Below are positions 13,450 through 21,383 of a stretch of DNA of 30,718 nucleotides, piece after piece. The DNA is from JBKHDT01 sp049974825 (GTDB taxonomy: Bacteria > Pseudomonadota > Gammaproteobacteria > Halothiobacillales > Halothiobacillaceae): positions 1 to 30,718 of the forward strand of contig JBNGDJ010000017.1 in NCBI GenBank assembly GCA_049974825.1, read 5' to 3'. Position numbers and translations under genes: made by a program. The notes below the pieces were generated by a model, which searched no databases, was not told the DNA's origin, and saw only the letters and a program-made list of their open reading frames with translations. Position 1 is the first letter of the stretch. Every line of letters starts with the position of its first letter.

Positions 13450-15129
13450 ATGGACGGTCAAACCGCCCGGCGCGGCCTGACGCGCCGGGAAGATTGTCTC
13501 CCGGGCGCGGCACGTGCGCCGTCCCGGCAGGGTGCTCCCCGGCGCCTGAGCTGGCGCCGGGGCGTTGTTGCTGCGCTTTTGACCATTACGGCCGGGTTCT
13601 CGGCGCCCGCGTCGTCCGAAGGCGTGGTAGCACACGCCGAACTGGGCAAGCCTGAGCCCTTCACCTTCGAGTCGGTGATTGACACGGCGGAGCACCTTGC
13701 CACAGCGCCTTTCCAGCCGCCAGCCGCCGAGTCTGTCCTTGACACCCTCGATGGGCGGATTGGCATGCGCGATTCGGCCCGGCTCTGGGCGGACCAGCCG
13801 GACGGCTTTCGCATCCGGGGACTGCATCGCAGCCGGTTTCGTCGGCCGGCCGTCCGCGTCCACGAGGTGGATGGGGACGAAGCCAGGCCTTGGATCTATC
13901 GCAAGTCCGCCTTCGATTATGAAGACCCGGGGGCCGCCCGAGAGGCCTCACCGGATCTAGGCTTTGGTGGCATCGAGATACAACGTCCCGCGCTTTCAGG
14001 TGGCGAGGAAGGTGCCGAACCGGTATTGATCCGTCTTTCCGGCGAAGGATTCATCTATCAACCGGCCGACGGCCCGGTGCACGGGGTCTCGGCCCGCCTG
14101 CTTCTTGCCGAACAGGGCGTGGATACCGAAGCCGGAAGCACGCCCTTTTTCCGGGCGCTGTGGCTTGAACGCCCGGATCCTGCAGATACCACGTTGGTGA
14201 TTTACGCGCAGCTCGATGCCCCGGGGCTGACGGCGGCGGCTCGTCTGGTCCTGGATGCTGCCAAGACCGAAAGCCCCGCACTGGATGTCGATCTGCGCGT
14301 TTTCGTCCGTCACGATCTGGCCGTGCTGGGCGTAGCCGCTTTGGGCAGCCATTTCTGGTACGGTGAAAACGACCGGCGCGCGGCCACGGACTGGCGTCCG
14401 GAGGTCCATGGCAGTGACGGCCTGCTGATGCAGACCGGCAGCGGGGCGCGACTCTGGCGCCCGCTGGTCAACCCGCCCCATCCCGATGACAGCCGTTTCA
14501 GGGATGTCGACCCCGAGGGGTTTGGCCTGCTCCAGCGAGACCGGGACTTCGCCAGCTATCAGGACACCGAAACGCCTTACCACACGCTGCCGGATTTGTG
14601 GGTTGCGCCGGAATCGCCCTGGGGTGAGGGCTCGGTGATCCTGCGTGAAATCCCGACGAAAAGCGCAGATATCGACAACGTACTGGCCTTTTGGAATCCC
14701 AGGCCGCCTGCCGACGCGGGAACCCGCTGGCGCTTTGAATTTCGCATGGGATTCGGCCGGCAGGTCGTCCCCGATGCCGAACTTTTGGAGGTGAGCGCCA
14801 CGCGACTTGGCCTGGCGCGCTATGCCGGAGAGCCCCGGGATGATGGCTCCTTGCGGCTGGTCATCGACTTGGAGCCACCCGCGGGAGGAGACCAGGCATC
14901 CAGGAACATGGCACCCGAGGCGCATCTGAGCACCACGCGCGGTACGGCAGAAGTGGTGGACTTGAGCCGGGTGGTGGGCAGCGACCAGTGGCGGTTGATG
15001 ATTGATCTGGCAGTCAGCGGCCGGGAGCCGGTCGACCTCCGGGCCCAGCTGGTGGAGGATGATTTGCCCGTATCGGAAACCTGGCTCTATCGGCTGCACC
15101 CGGGCGCTCTTTCTTGGCTGGAGCAATAG
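13450..15129 (+). CDS. opgG: OpgG/OpgD-family periplasmic glucan biosynthesis protein
   Basis: OpgG and OpgD act in the periplasm on the backbone of osmoregulated periplasmic glucans. The 559-residue product is close to OpgD (551) and longer than OpgG (511). After a long basic N-region it has a hydrophobic export segment (about 38-56). The PRRLSWRR ahead of it resembles, but does not match, a Tat motif. The mature part has family hallmarks: FGLLQRDRDFASYQDTE, LWVAPESPWGEGSVILREIPT and DNVLAFWNP. No opgH glucosyltransferase lies beside it, unlike the usual opgGH pair. The ATG at 13450 is the only reasonable start but has no clear ribosome site and is followed by strong hairpins, so translation may depend on the ferredoxin gene. 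Confidence 0.88.
   Translation: MDGQTARRGLTRREDCLPGAARAPSRQGAPRRLSWRRGVVAALLTITAGFSAPASSEGVVAHAELGKPEPFTFESVIDTAEHLATAPFQPPAAESVLDTLDGRIGMRDSARLWADQPDGFRIRGLHRSRFRRPAVRVHEVDGDEARPWIYRKSAFDYEDPGAAREASPDLGFGGIEIQRPALSGGEEGAEPVLIRLSGEGFIYQPADGPVHGVSARLLLAEQGVDTEAGSTPFFRALWLERPDPADTTLVIYAQLDAPGLTAAARLVLDAAKTESPALDVDLRVFVRHDLAVLGVAALGSHFWYGENDRRAATDWRPEVHGSDGLLMQTGSGARLWRPLVNPPHPDDSRFRDVDPEGFGLLQRDRDFASYQDTETPYHTLPDLWVAPESPWGEGSVILREIPTKSADIDNVLAFWNPRPPADAGTRWRFEFRMGFGRQVVPDAELLEVSATRLGLARYAGEPRDDGSLRLVIDLEPPAGGDQASRNMAPEAHLSTTRGTAEVVDLSRVVGSDQWRLMIDLAVSGREPVDLRAQLVEDDLPVSETWLYRLHPGALSWLEQ
13466..13489 (+). other. GC hairpin just inside the opgG reading frame
   Basis: CCCGGCGCG (13466-13474) pairs perfectly with CGCGCCGGG (13481-13489) around a 6-nt loop. 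It begins 16 bases after the opgG start codon. It could slow opgG translation or act as a weak end point for the coaD-fdx transcript, though the following bases hold only a few scattered Ts. Confidence 0.5.
13537..13562 (+). other. Second GC hairpin in the opgG leader-coding region
   Basis: CCCCGGCGCC (13537-13546) pairs perfectly with GGCGCCGGGG (13553-13562) around a 6-nt loop, followed by CGTTGTTGCTGCG. It lies in the codons just before the export segment. With the hairpin at 13466-13489 it makes the 5' end of opgG unusually structured. Confidence 0.5.
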
Positions 15130-15132
15130 AAC

Positions 15133-15180
15133 ATCTCTGCAGGGATGGCCCGGGACACATTGGCGCAAGCCATTGAATTA
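15133..15180 (-). repeat. Repeat fragment (copy E) between opgG and nudF
   Basis: In the 88-base convergent gap, ATCTCTGCAGGGATGG and then ATTGGCGCAAGCCATTGAAT match the H5-end and H3 parts of the element, with H2-like CCCGGG between them. The GCAA loop of H3 is kept but its outer stem is imperfect. This is the only repeat material here, and no clear terminator was seen. Confidence 0.55.
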
Positions 15181-15217
15181 AAAACTTCCCGGAAATGCAG
15201 CGCCCGGGCATCTTCGA

Positions 15218-15817
15218 TCAGGCCGGGGCCTTGGCGTTTTCACGCAACTGCCGGTGGTTCAGCGCCAGCCACTGCAGGGCGATGATCGGCGCGGCCGCGC
15301 AGATCTGGCCGGAGTCCACCCGCGACAGGGCCTCGGCACGATCAAGCACCTGAACCCGGATATCCTCGTGCTCATCCGCCAGTCCGTGCACACCGCCGGC
15401 TGTCGAGGCATCCACCAATGCCAGGAACAGCCAGGTACTCTCGGTGGTCCCGCCGGGGCTGACCCAAAAGCGGGTAATCGGCAACAGCCTCCCCGGAACA
15501 AGACCCGACTCTTCCTGCATCTCCCGCGCGGCCACCGACTCGGGGCTCTCGCCGGGCTCGATCATGCCCGCGACCACCTCCATCAGCCAAGGCCCGCCCG
15601 GTGCATCCAGCGCGCCGGGACGAAACTGCTCGACGAGTACCACCTGGTCGGTCGCCGGGTCATAGGGAAGCACAGCCACCGCGTGACCACGCTCGAAGAT
15701 TTCCCGGGATACCGGGCCGATCCAGCGCCCGTCGAAGGCCTGAAAGCGAAAGCGGCAATCACGCAGGGCGAAGAAGCCCCGATACAGGTCCCGGCAGTCG
15801 ATCAGCTCGTACTTCAT
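15218..15817 (-). CDS. nudF: ADP-ribose pyrophosphatase, Nudix family
   Basis: NudF hydrolyses ADP-ribose to AMP and ribose 5-phosphate, clearing a reactive sugar nucleotide. The 199-residue length fits (E. coli 209). The Nudix box is complete: GMIEPGESPESVAAREMQEESGL, matching Gx5Ex7REUxEExGU, with the metal-binding REMQEE glutamates. An upstream VVAG and the downstream SPGGTTE segment are typical of the ADP-ribose branch. It is the last gene of the envelope operon, 33 bases after the PAS gene. No strong ribosome site precedes it. Some related substrate cannot be excluded. Confidence 0.9.
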   Translation of the reverse strand: MKYELIDCRDLYRGFFALRDCRFRFQAFDGRWIGPVSREIFERGHAVAVLPYDPATDQVVLVEQFRPGALDAPGGPWLMEVVAGMIEPGESPESVAAREMQEESGLVPGRLLPITRFWVSPGGTTESTWLFLALVDASTAGGVHGLADEHEDIRVQVLDRAEALSRVDSGQICAAAPIIALQWLALNHRQLRENAKAPA

Positions 15818-15850
15818 CCGCAGATTCGCCCAAGTCGCCCAGTTTGTCCG

Positions 15851-16372
15851 TCAAAGGCCAGAGAGCACATACTCGGTCAGGCCGGGGTAACGGGTACGAC
15901 GCAGGTACTTCTCAAGCCAGGCCCGCCCGGCGGCACACTGCAACGAGCGGTCAACCTCGGCCTCGATCGCCCGCATCCGCCGATACACATCGGCCCACTC
16001 CTCGATCCGCTCACGCAGAGGCGCCCGACGCACCGAGCTGTAACCAATAATCCGGTCCCCGGCATCCCGCCGGGGCGCGACGTAGGCGATCACCCAGTAA
16101 TGATCGCCACTCTTGGCCCGGTTGACCACGTATCCGTAAAACTCCTGCCCTGACTGGATCGTTTCCCACATCAGTTGGAAGACCGATCGCGGCATGTCCG
16201 GATGACGGAGGATGTTGTGCGGCCGGCCCTCAAGCTCCTCGCGGCTGAATCCGGACACCTCGACCAGAGTCGGGTTGGCATAGGTGATCACGCCCCGCTC
16301 GTCCGTGCGGGACTGAATGGTCTGGGTCGGCTTGAGCACGATTTCCTGCCCGGTGACCGGCTGCGCCTTCAT
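15851..16372 (-). CDS. Stand-alone Aer-type PAS domain protein
   Basis: A 173-residue soluble protein with one PAS domain (about 20-120) very like the FAD-binding PAS of the aerotaxis receptor Aer: NPTLVEVSGFSREELEGRPHNILRHPDMP, then FQLMWETIQSG and GYVVNRAKSGDHYWVIAYVAP. No membrane segment, HAMP, methyl-accepting, kinase or GGDEF domain follows. The C-terminal 50 residues are helical and basic. It may be a redox or oxygen sensor working through a partner, but the output is unknown. Its ATG overlaps the kdsB stop by four bases, so the two are probably translated together. Confidence 0.85.
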   Translation of the reverse strand: MKAQPVTGQEIVLKPTQTIQSRTDERGVITYANPTLVEVSGFSREELEGRPHNILRHPDMPRSVFQLMWETIQSGQEFYGYVVNRAKSGDHYWVIAYVAPRRDAGDRIIGYSSVRRAPLRERIEEWADVYRRMRAIEAEVDRSLQCAAGRAWLEKYLRRTRYPGLTEYVLSGL

Positions 16373-17148
16373 GACTGGACTCCTTCTTCGATCAATCGTC
16401 TGACACGCGCGAGGTCTTCGGGCGTATCGACCCCCGGCCCCGGATGCTCCACGGCCGTATCCATCAGCAGGGTCTTTCCGTGGTAAAGGATGCGCAACTG
16501 CTCAAGGCGCTCCAGTGATTCCAGCGCACAGGGAGCCATATCCGCGTATTCGAAAAGAAAACCCGCCCGGTACGCGTAAACCCCCAAATGACGCATGGCC
16601 AGAGCCGGCACGGTGTCCGGACCGGCACCACGATCAAGCGGGATGGCCTGACGGGAGAAGTACAGCGCCCGGCCATAGGCATCGCAGACGACCTTCACGC
16701 AGGCCGGGTCATGGAAGGATTCGGTATCCGGCACTGGCGTCATCAACGATGCCGCCGAGGCCTCCGCGCTGCGATCAAGGCAACGCGCCACCTGGTCCAG
16801 TAGTCGCGGCGGCATCAGCGGCTCGTCTCCCTGAAGGTTCACCACGATCTCATCCTCGGACAGCGACAGCAGCCGCGCCGCCTCGGACAACCGGTCGGTG
16901 CCGGACTCGTGGCCGTGACGGGTCATCAGCACCGTGGCGCCGAAATCCAGGCAGGCCTGCTCGATACGCTCATCGTCGGTGGCGATGACCACCCGTTTCG
17001 CGCCGCTGGCCAGCCCGCGCTGGTAAACATGCCAGATCAGCGGACGACCGGCGATGGGAACCAGCGGTTTGCCGGGCAACCGCTCGGAGGCATATCGGGC
17101 GGGGATAATCAGGGTGTAGGGCGGGATACGCGCGACCGAATCACTCAT
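16369..17148 (-). CDS. kdsB: CMP-Kdo synthetase
   Basis: KdsB activates Kdo with CTP to CMP-Kdo, the donor used to add Kdo to lipid A in the cytoplasm. The 259-residue product (E. coli 248) has the N-terminal IIPARYASERLPGKPLVPIAGRPLI nucleotide-binding motif, then HESGTDRLSEAA, VNLQGDEPLMPP and the HLGVYAYRAGFL segment. It sits in the lipid A/Kdo operon, overlapping the Trm112 gene upstream and the PAS gene downstream by ATGA junctions. Confidence 0.97.
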   Translation of the reverse strand: MSDSVARIPPYTLIIPARYASERLPGKPLVPIAGRPLIWHVYQRGLASGAKRVVIATDDERIEQACLDFGATVLMTRHGHESGTDRLSEAARLLSLSEDEIVVNLQGDEPLMPPRLLDQVARCLDRSAEASAASLMTPVPDTESFHDPACVKVVCDAYGRALYFSRQAIPLDRGAGPDTVPALAMRHLGVYAYRAGFLFEYADMAPCALESLERLEQLRILYHGKTLLMDTAVEHPGPGVDTPEDLARVRRLIEEGVQS

Positions 17149-17372
17149 GCCGGCTCAGGTCCGGAACCGGCAGGCTTCTGTTTCTCCCGCCATTGACGAA
17201 CTTCTTCGGCATCCATCTGCCGCGCCTCGTCCTCGAGCATCACGGGAATTCCATCCCGCACCGGATAGGCCAGGCCGGCTGAAAGCGAAATCAGCTCGTC
17301 GGCGGACCGGTCGTGGATCAAGGGCCCCTTGGTCACCGGGCATACGAGAATTTCCAGCAGCTTCTTGTCCAT
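17145..17372 (-). CDS. Trm112/YcaR-family small protein
   Basis: A 75-residue Trm112-like protein (UPF0434). Only one cysteine, in ILVCPVTKGPL, is kept from the zinc-binding pattern of longer relatives. SLSAGLAYPVRDGIPVML is the usual second half. Its gene sits between lpxK and kdsB, as ycaR does in E. coli. Trm112 proteins partner methyltransferases in eukaryotes and archaea, but the role of the bacterial protein is unclear. The start at 17372 has GAGGAG 7 bases ahead. The frame is open further upstream, but that part shows no family similarity. Confidence 0.9.
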   Translation of the reverse strand: MDKKLLEILVCPVTKGPLIHDRSADELISLSAGLAYPVRDGIPVMLEDEARQMDAEEVRQWREKQKPAGSGPEPA

Positions 17373-17523
17373 CGAGACTCCTCGGTCTGCGTTCGTCGCG
17401 TGTGGTCGGAAAAGGTCGGCGCGATGGCCAAAACTCCCCTCTTGGCGCGGTGCGGCCCCGACTCGCCTGGACGCGCCCGTTAAAAATGGCGTGGTCGGCG
17501 TCGGGCCGGCCCGCTCCATGATC

Positions 17524-18585
17524 TCAGCCCGGCGTGCCCGCCCGGGCAAGCCGTTCAAGCAACGATTCGATCCAGTCTCCGTCCAGATGCGCATCCACGC
17601 GAAGATAGTAATGCGGGCGATCGGGCGAGAAGACCGGCCATTTTACGGCATCCTTCTCGGTCATGACGAACACCGTCTGCGGATCGTCAAGCTGGCGTCG
17701 AAGGCGAGACGGCAACCGGGCATGGTCAGCCAGCGCGTGGGGCGTCACGTTCAGGCCCAGTTGATCCAGCGTCCGGAAAAAACGCGCCGGGTCCCCGATG
17801 CCGGCCACCGCCTGCACGCTGCGGGCCGGTGGCTCGCTCGTCGGTCGCTGCTCACCCGTGGCCAGATGTACGAAACCACGCGGGATCAGCTGCATGCGCC
17901 CTACTCCGCCAGTACGAGCCGCCAAGTGAGCACGAACCAGGGTATCCTGCGGCGGCAGCGTGCCCCGCACGGGCGTATTCATGACCACGGCATCGACCAG
18001 CGCGAGGCGATCGGCCGGCTCGCGCAGAGGTCCGGCCGGCAGACACCGCCCGTTGCCGAAACCGCGCAGCCGGTCCACCACCGCGATCTCGAAATCCCGG
18101 CCCAGGGCATGATGCTGCAATCCGTCGTCACTGACCAGCAGGCCGACTTCTGGATGCGCCTCCAGAAGCGCCATGCCCGCGGCCACGCGATCAGGGTGCA
18201 CGAACACCGGCGCCGACGTCCGCCGATGGATCATCAATGCCTCGTCACCGCAGACATCGGCGCTCGTCTTGGCCGTCACCTGACGCGGCGGCTCGCCCCG
18301 GCGCCATTGCACGCCATAGCCCCGCGAAATCACTCCCGGTTTGTGCCCGGCGGCGCGCAACCGCTCGACCAGCGCCATGACCAGCGGCGACTTTCCCGCC
18401 CCGCCAACCGTGAGATTGCCCACCACGATCACCGGGACCGGCAGCCGGCCAACACCCTCGCCCCTGGCGGCACGGGCCAGTCGACGGGAGGCGAGACGAC
18501 AGACCAGCGCGCCCGCCGGGCGCAGTGCCTGCGCAAGCCAGCGCGGCCCGGCCGAATCATCCCACCAGAACTGCGGCGCCTTCAC
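17524..18585 (-). CDS. lpxK: Tetraacyldisaccharide 4'-kinase
   Basis: LpxK phosphorylates the 4' position of the lipid A disaccharide precursor to give lipid IVA, at the inner face of the inner membrane. The 353-residue product has the P-loop GNLTVGGAGKSP after an N-terminal membrane-associated helix, then KPGVISRGYG, CGDEALMIHRRTSAPVFV, LLVSDDGLQHHAL and the C-terminal VMTEKDAVKW motif. Start is GTG, overlapping the msbA stop in a GTGA junction, so translation is probably coupled. A 151-base gap separates it from the Trm112 gene, the largest gap in this operon. Confidence 0.97.
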   Translation of the reverse strand: MKAPQFWWDDSAGPRWLAQALRPAGALVCRLASRRLARAARGEGVGRLPVPVIVVGNLTVGGAGKSPLVMALVERLRAAGHKPGVISRGYGVQWRRGEPPRQVTAKTSADVCGDEALMIHRRTSAPVFVHPDRVAAGMALLEAHPEVGLLVSDDGLQHHALGRDFEIAVVDRLRGFGNGRCLPAGPLREPADRLALVDAVVMNTPVRGTLPPQDTLVRAHLAARTGGVGRMQLIPRGFVHLATGEQRPTSEPPARSVQAVAGIGDPARFFRTLDQLGLNVTPHALADHARLPSRLRRQLDDPQTVFVMTEKDAVKWPVFSPDRPHYYLRVDAHLDGDWIESLLERLARAGTPG

Positions 18586-20357
18586 GTAGCGGCCCCGTCC
18601 GTATTGAACTGCAGTCGATAAAGCGCAGCGTACTGCCCGTCGCGCGCAAGCAACTCATCGTGCCGGCCCTGCTCCACGATGCGACCCTGATCCAGCACCA
18701 CGATCCGGTCGGCATGCTCCACGGTCGACAGGCGATGCGCGATCACCAGCGTCGTGCGACCGCGGCAGAGCGTTTCCAGCGCATCCTGTATGGCTCGCTC
18801 CGACTCGGTATCCAGGGCGGAAGTTGCCTCGTCCAGGATCAGGATCGGGGCATCACGGTACAACGCCCGGGCAATCGCAAGCCGCTGACGCTGACCACCG
18901 GAGAGCATGACGCCGTCTTCGCCCACGCCGGTGTCATAGCCTTCGGGCAGCTCGTCGACAAACACATCGGCGTGCGCGGCACGGGCTGCGGCAATCACGC
19001 GGTCACGGTCGGGCCTGACCGGCGCGCCGTAGGCGATATTGTCAGCCACCGAGGCGTTGAACAGGGTCACATCCTGAGACACAAAGGCCATCTGGCCACG
19101 CAGGTTGGCCAGAGGCATCTCCCGGATATCGCGTCCATCCACCAGAATCCGTCCGCGTCCCGGGTCCGCAAACCGGGGCAACAGGGCCAGCAGAGTACTC
19201 TTGCCACTGCCTGACCGCCCGACCAGTGCCACCGTCTCGCCGGGTTGAATCGAAAGCGACACGTCCTGCAGCACCCAGTCCGCTCCCTGTGGGTAGCGAA
19301 ACCAGAGGTTTTCGAAATCCACCTGCCCGCTGGCCCGCTCGATCCGCTCACGCCCTTCGTCAGCCTCTACCGGTTGATCCATCAGATCGAACAGCGCCTC
19401 GCCGGCCGCAATCCCCTTTTGCAGCACGGCATTGACGTTGATCAGCCGCTTGATGGGCGAAAGCATCAGCGCCAGGGCCGTGATGAAGGACACGAAAGTC
19501 CCCGGCGTGATCTGCTCCAGTCGTTCGCCGCTGGTGGCAAAGACCACCACGCCCGCAATCCCGATGGCCAGGACCAGCTGGGTCAGCGGCGAGGAAATCG
19601 CGTTGACCGCCATCATCTTCATGAAACGGCGAAAATTGCGCTCATTGACCTCGTCAAAGCGGGCCTGCTCGAACGCCTGACCGCCATAGAGCTTGACCAC
19701 GCGCTGGCCGTTCACCGCCTCCTCGGCGATATGGCTGACCTCGGTCATGGAATGCTGAATTTGCCGGGAATACCTCCGGAACGACCGACTGATAAAAGCC
19801 ACCAGGACCACCAGCACCGGCGCCAGAACCAGGATGAACAGGGCCAGCTGCCAGCTCAGCCAGAGCATCCAGGCCAGCAGGCCGATCACCGTCAGGGTAT
19901 CGCGTACCAAGGTAGTCAGCGCCTGTGACGCGGCCTCGGAAACCTGCTCGACGTGGTAATTGAGCTTGGAAAGAATCTCGCCGCCGGAGACCTGATCGAA
20001 ATACCGGCTCGGCAGGTGCAGCACCCGGCCGAACAGATCATGCCGCAGGTCGCGAATCACGCTGCGACCCACCCAGCCCATGCCGTACTTGGCCGCAAAC
20101 TCTGCGAACATCCGCACGATGAACACGCCCAGAAGGGCCCATGGGATGATCGCGATCGTCTCGGGGTCCCGTTCGACGAAGCTGCCGTCCAGAAGTGGCT
20201 TCATCAGGGCGGCGAAACCCACTTCGGTGCCCGCGGCGGCAACCATGCCGACAATGGCCACGATCAGTACGCCCAGGCGACGGCGCGTGTAACCGAGCAG
20301 CCGACGATAGGTTGCCCAGCCGTCAGCCGGTGTCCCGTTGCCCTCCACAGGCTTCAT
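18582..20357 (-). CDS. msbA: Lipid A export ATP-binding/permease protein MsbA
   Basis: MsbA flips lipid A-core across the inner membrane. The 591-residue half-transporter has an N-terminal six-helix membrane domain (about 1-330). The ATPase domain follows, with Walker A ALVGRSGSGKST, Q-loop region FVSQDVTLFNASVADNIAYG, signature LSGGQRQRLAIARAL, Walker B ILILDEATSALD and the switch histidine in VIAHRLST. Its ATG overlaps the exbD stop (ATGA) and its stop overlaps lpxK, the standard msbA-lpxK pairing. Confidence 0.97.
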   Translation of the reverse strand: MKPVEGNGTPADGWATYRRLLGYTRRRLGVLIVAIVGMVAAAGTEVGFAALMKPLLDGSFVERDPETIAIIPWALLGVFIVRMFAEFAAKYGMGWVGRSVIRDLRHDLFGRVLHLPSRYFDQVSGGEILSKLNYHVEQVSEAASQALTTLVRDTLTVIGLLAWMLWLSWQLALFILVLAPVLVVLVAFISRSFRRYSRQIQHSMTEVSHIAEEAVNGQRVVKLYGGQAFEQARFDEVNERNFRRFMKMMAVNAISSPLTQLVLAIGIAGVVVFATSGERLEQITPGTFVSFITALALMLSPIKRLINVNAVLQKGIAAGEALFDLMDQPVEADEGRERIERASGQVDFENLWFRYPQGADWVLQDVSLSIQPGETVALVGRSGSGKSTLLALLPRFADPGRGRILVDGRDIREMPLANLRGQMAFVSQDVTLFNASVADNIAYGAPVRPDRDRVIAAARAAHADVFVDELPEGYDTGVGEDGVMLSGGQRQRLAIARALYRDAPILILDEATSALDTESERAIQDALETLCRGRTTLVIAHRLSTVEHADRIVVLDQGRIVEQGRHDELLARDGQYAALYRLQFNTDGAAT

Positions 20358-20758
20358 GGATCGGTCCGGGTCCCGAGTGAAAGTCGCTTCACACCGGCCT
20401 GGCGGGCGGCATCCAGGGCCGTGACCAGGCGTTGGTGTACCACGTCAGCATCTGCCATCACGATCAGCGGGCGCTCACTGTCGGCAATGCCCCGCAGGGC
20501 GATAATCAACCGGTCCGGCGCGATGTCGCGCCCGTCCAGCGCGTAACGCCCCGTCTCGTCAATCTCGAGCGTGTGGGCCCGCGACTCGGCAGAAGGAGCG
20601 CCGCTGCGCTCGGTCACCCGGGGAAGGTCAACCTCCAGCGCAGACTCCCGCACGAAGGAGGTCGTGAGCATGAAAAAGATCAAGAGCATGAACACCACGT
20701 CAATCAGCGGGATCAGGTTCAGCTCCAGGGACTCGCGGGCACGGGGGCGAAAGTTCAT
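20354..20758 (-). CDS. exbD: ExbD/TolR-family biopolymer transport protein
   Basis: A 134-residue inner-membrane protein with one N-terminal membrane segment (about 17-36, LIPLIDVVFMLLIFFMLTTSF) that contains the proton-channel aspartate D20 of the family, followed by a periplasmic domain. With ExbB it forms a proton-driven motor that energises outer-membrane transport through TonB or a TonB-like protein. No tonB is in the window. Placement before msbA is seen in other gammaproteobacteria, so its link to lipid A export is positional only. It overlaps exbB and msbA by ATGA junctions. Confidence 0.94.
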   Translation of the reverse strand: MNFRPRARESLELNLIPLIDVVFMLLIFFMLTTSFVRESALEVDLPRVTERSGAPSAESRAHTLEIDETGRYALDGRDIAPDRLIIALRGIADSERPLIVMADADVVHQRLVTALDAARQAGVKRLSLGTRTDP

Positions 20759-21378
20759 TGGCCCGACTCCGGTGCGGGACAGGCCGGGTGCAGAGTCTCT
20801 ACCAGGCGGATGGTCTCGCGCTCCATGTCGATGACCAGTTCGTCCACCAGCCCGCGAAAGTAGCGATGAAAAATGAACGCGGGTACGGCCACAATAATGC
20901 CTGCCGCCGTGGTCACCAGCGCCTTGGCGATCCCGCCGGCCAGCACCTCCGAATGGATCTGCGCCTCGTTCGAGAGGGCATTGAACACATCAATAATGCC
21001 CACCACGGTACCCAGCAGCCCGAGCAGCGGCGAGATCACCGCGATCGTGCCCAGGGTATTGAGATAACGCTCCAGCCGATGGGCTTCGTGGCGGCCGGCA
21101 TCCTCGACCCGTTCCTTCATTTCCTCGCGCGAAAGTCCCGGCTTGAGACCGGCGGCAAAGATCGCTCCAAGCGAGGAGCCCGCCGTCAGCCGGGCCAGTT
21201 CGGCTGACCCGGGCGGGCCCCGGTTCCAGGCGGCCACCACCGCCTCGACCAGGCCGGGGGTGATCACTCGACTGCGCCGCAGACTCCAGAAGCGCTCGAT
21301 CACAATGGCCGTCGCCAGCACCGAGGCCAGCAGAATCGGGAACATCAGCCAGCCGCCCGCCTGAACCAGCTCAAACAT
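20755..21378 (-). CDS. exbB: ExbB/TolQ-family proton channel protein
   Basis: A 207-residue inner-membrane protein with three membrane segments. The first is near the N-terminus (GGWLMFPILLASVLATAIVI). The other two carry the conserved LGTIAVISPLLGLLGTVVGIIDVF and AKALVTTAAGIIVAVPAFIF motifs lining the proton path of MotA/TolQ/ExbB proteins. It works with ExbD. Two ATG starts are possible. 21378 gives the usual MFELVQAGGW start, with GGAGG 10 bases ahead; 21384 overlaps the stop codon of the upstream gene by one base, with the same site only 4 bases ahead. Confidence 0.93.
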   Translation of the reverse strand: MFELVQAGGWLMFPILLASVLATAIVIERFWSLRRSRVITPGLVEAVVAAWNRGPPGSAELARLTAGSSLGAIFAAGLKPGLSREEMKERVEDAGRHEAHRLERYLNTLGTIAVISPLLGLLGTVVGIIDVFNALSNEAQIHSEVLAGGIAKALVTTAAGIIVAVPAFIFHRYFRGLVDELVIDMERETIRLVETLHPACPAPESGQ

Positions 21379-21383
21379 GCGCA

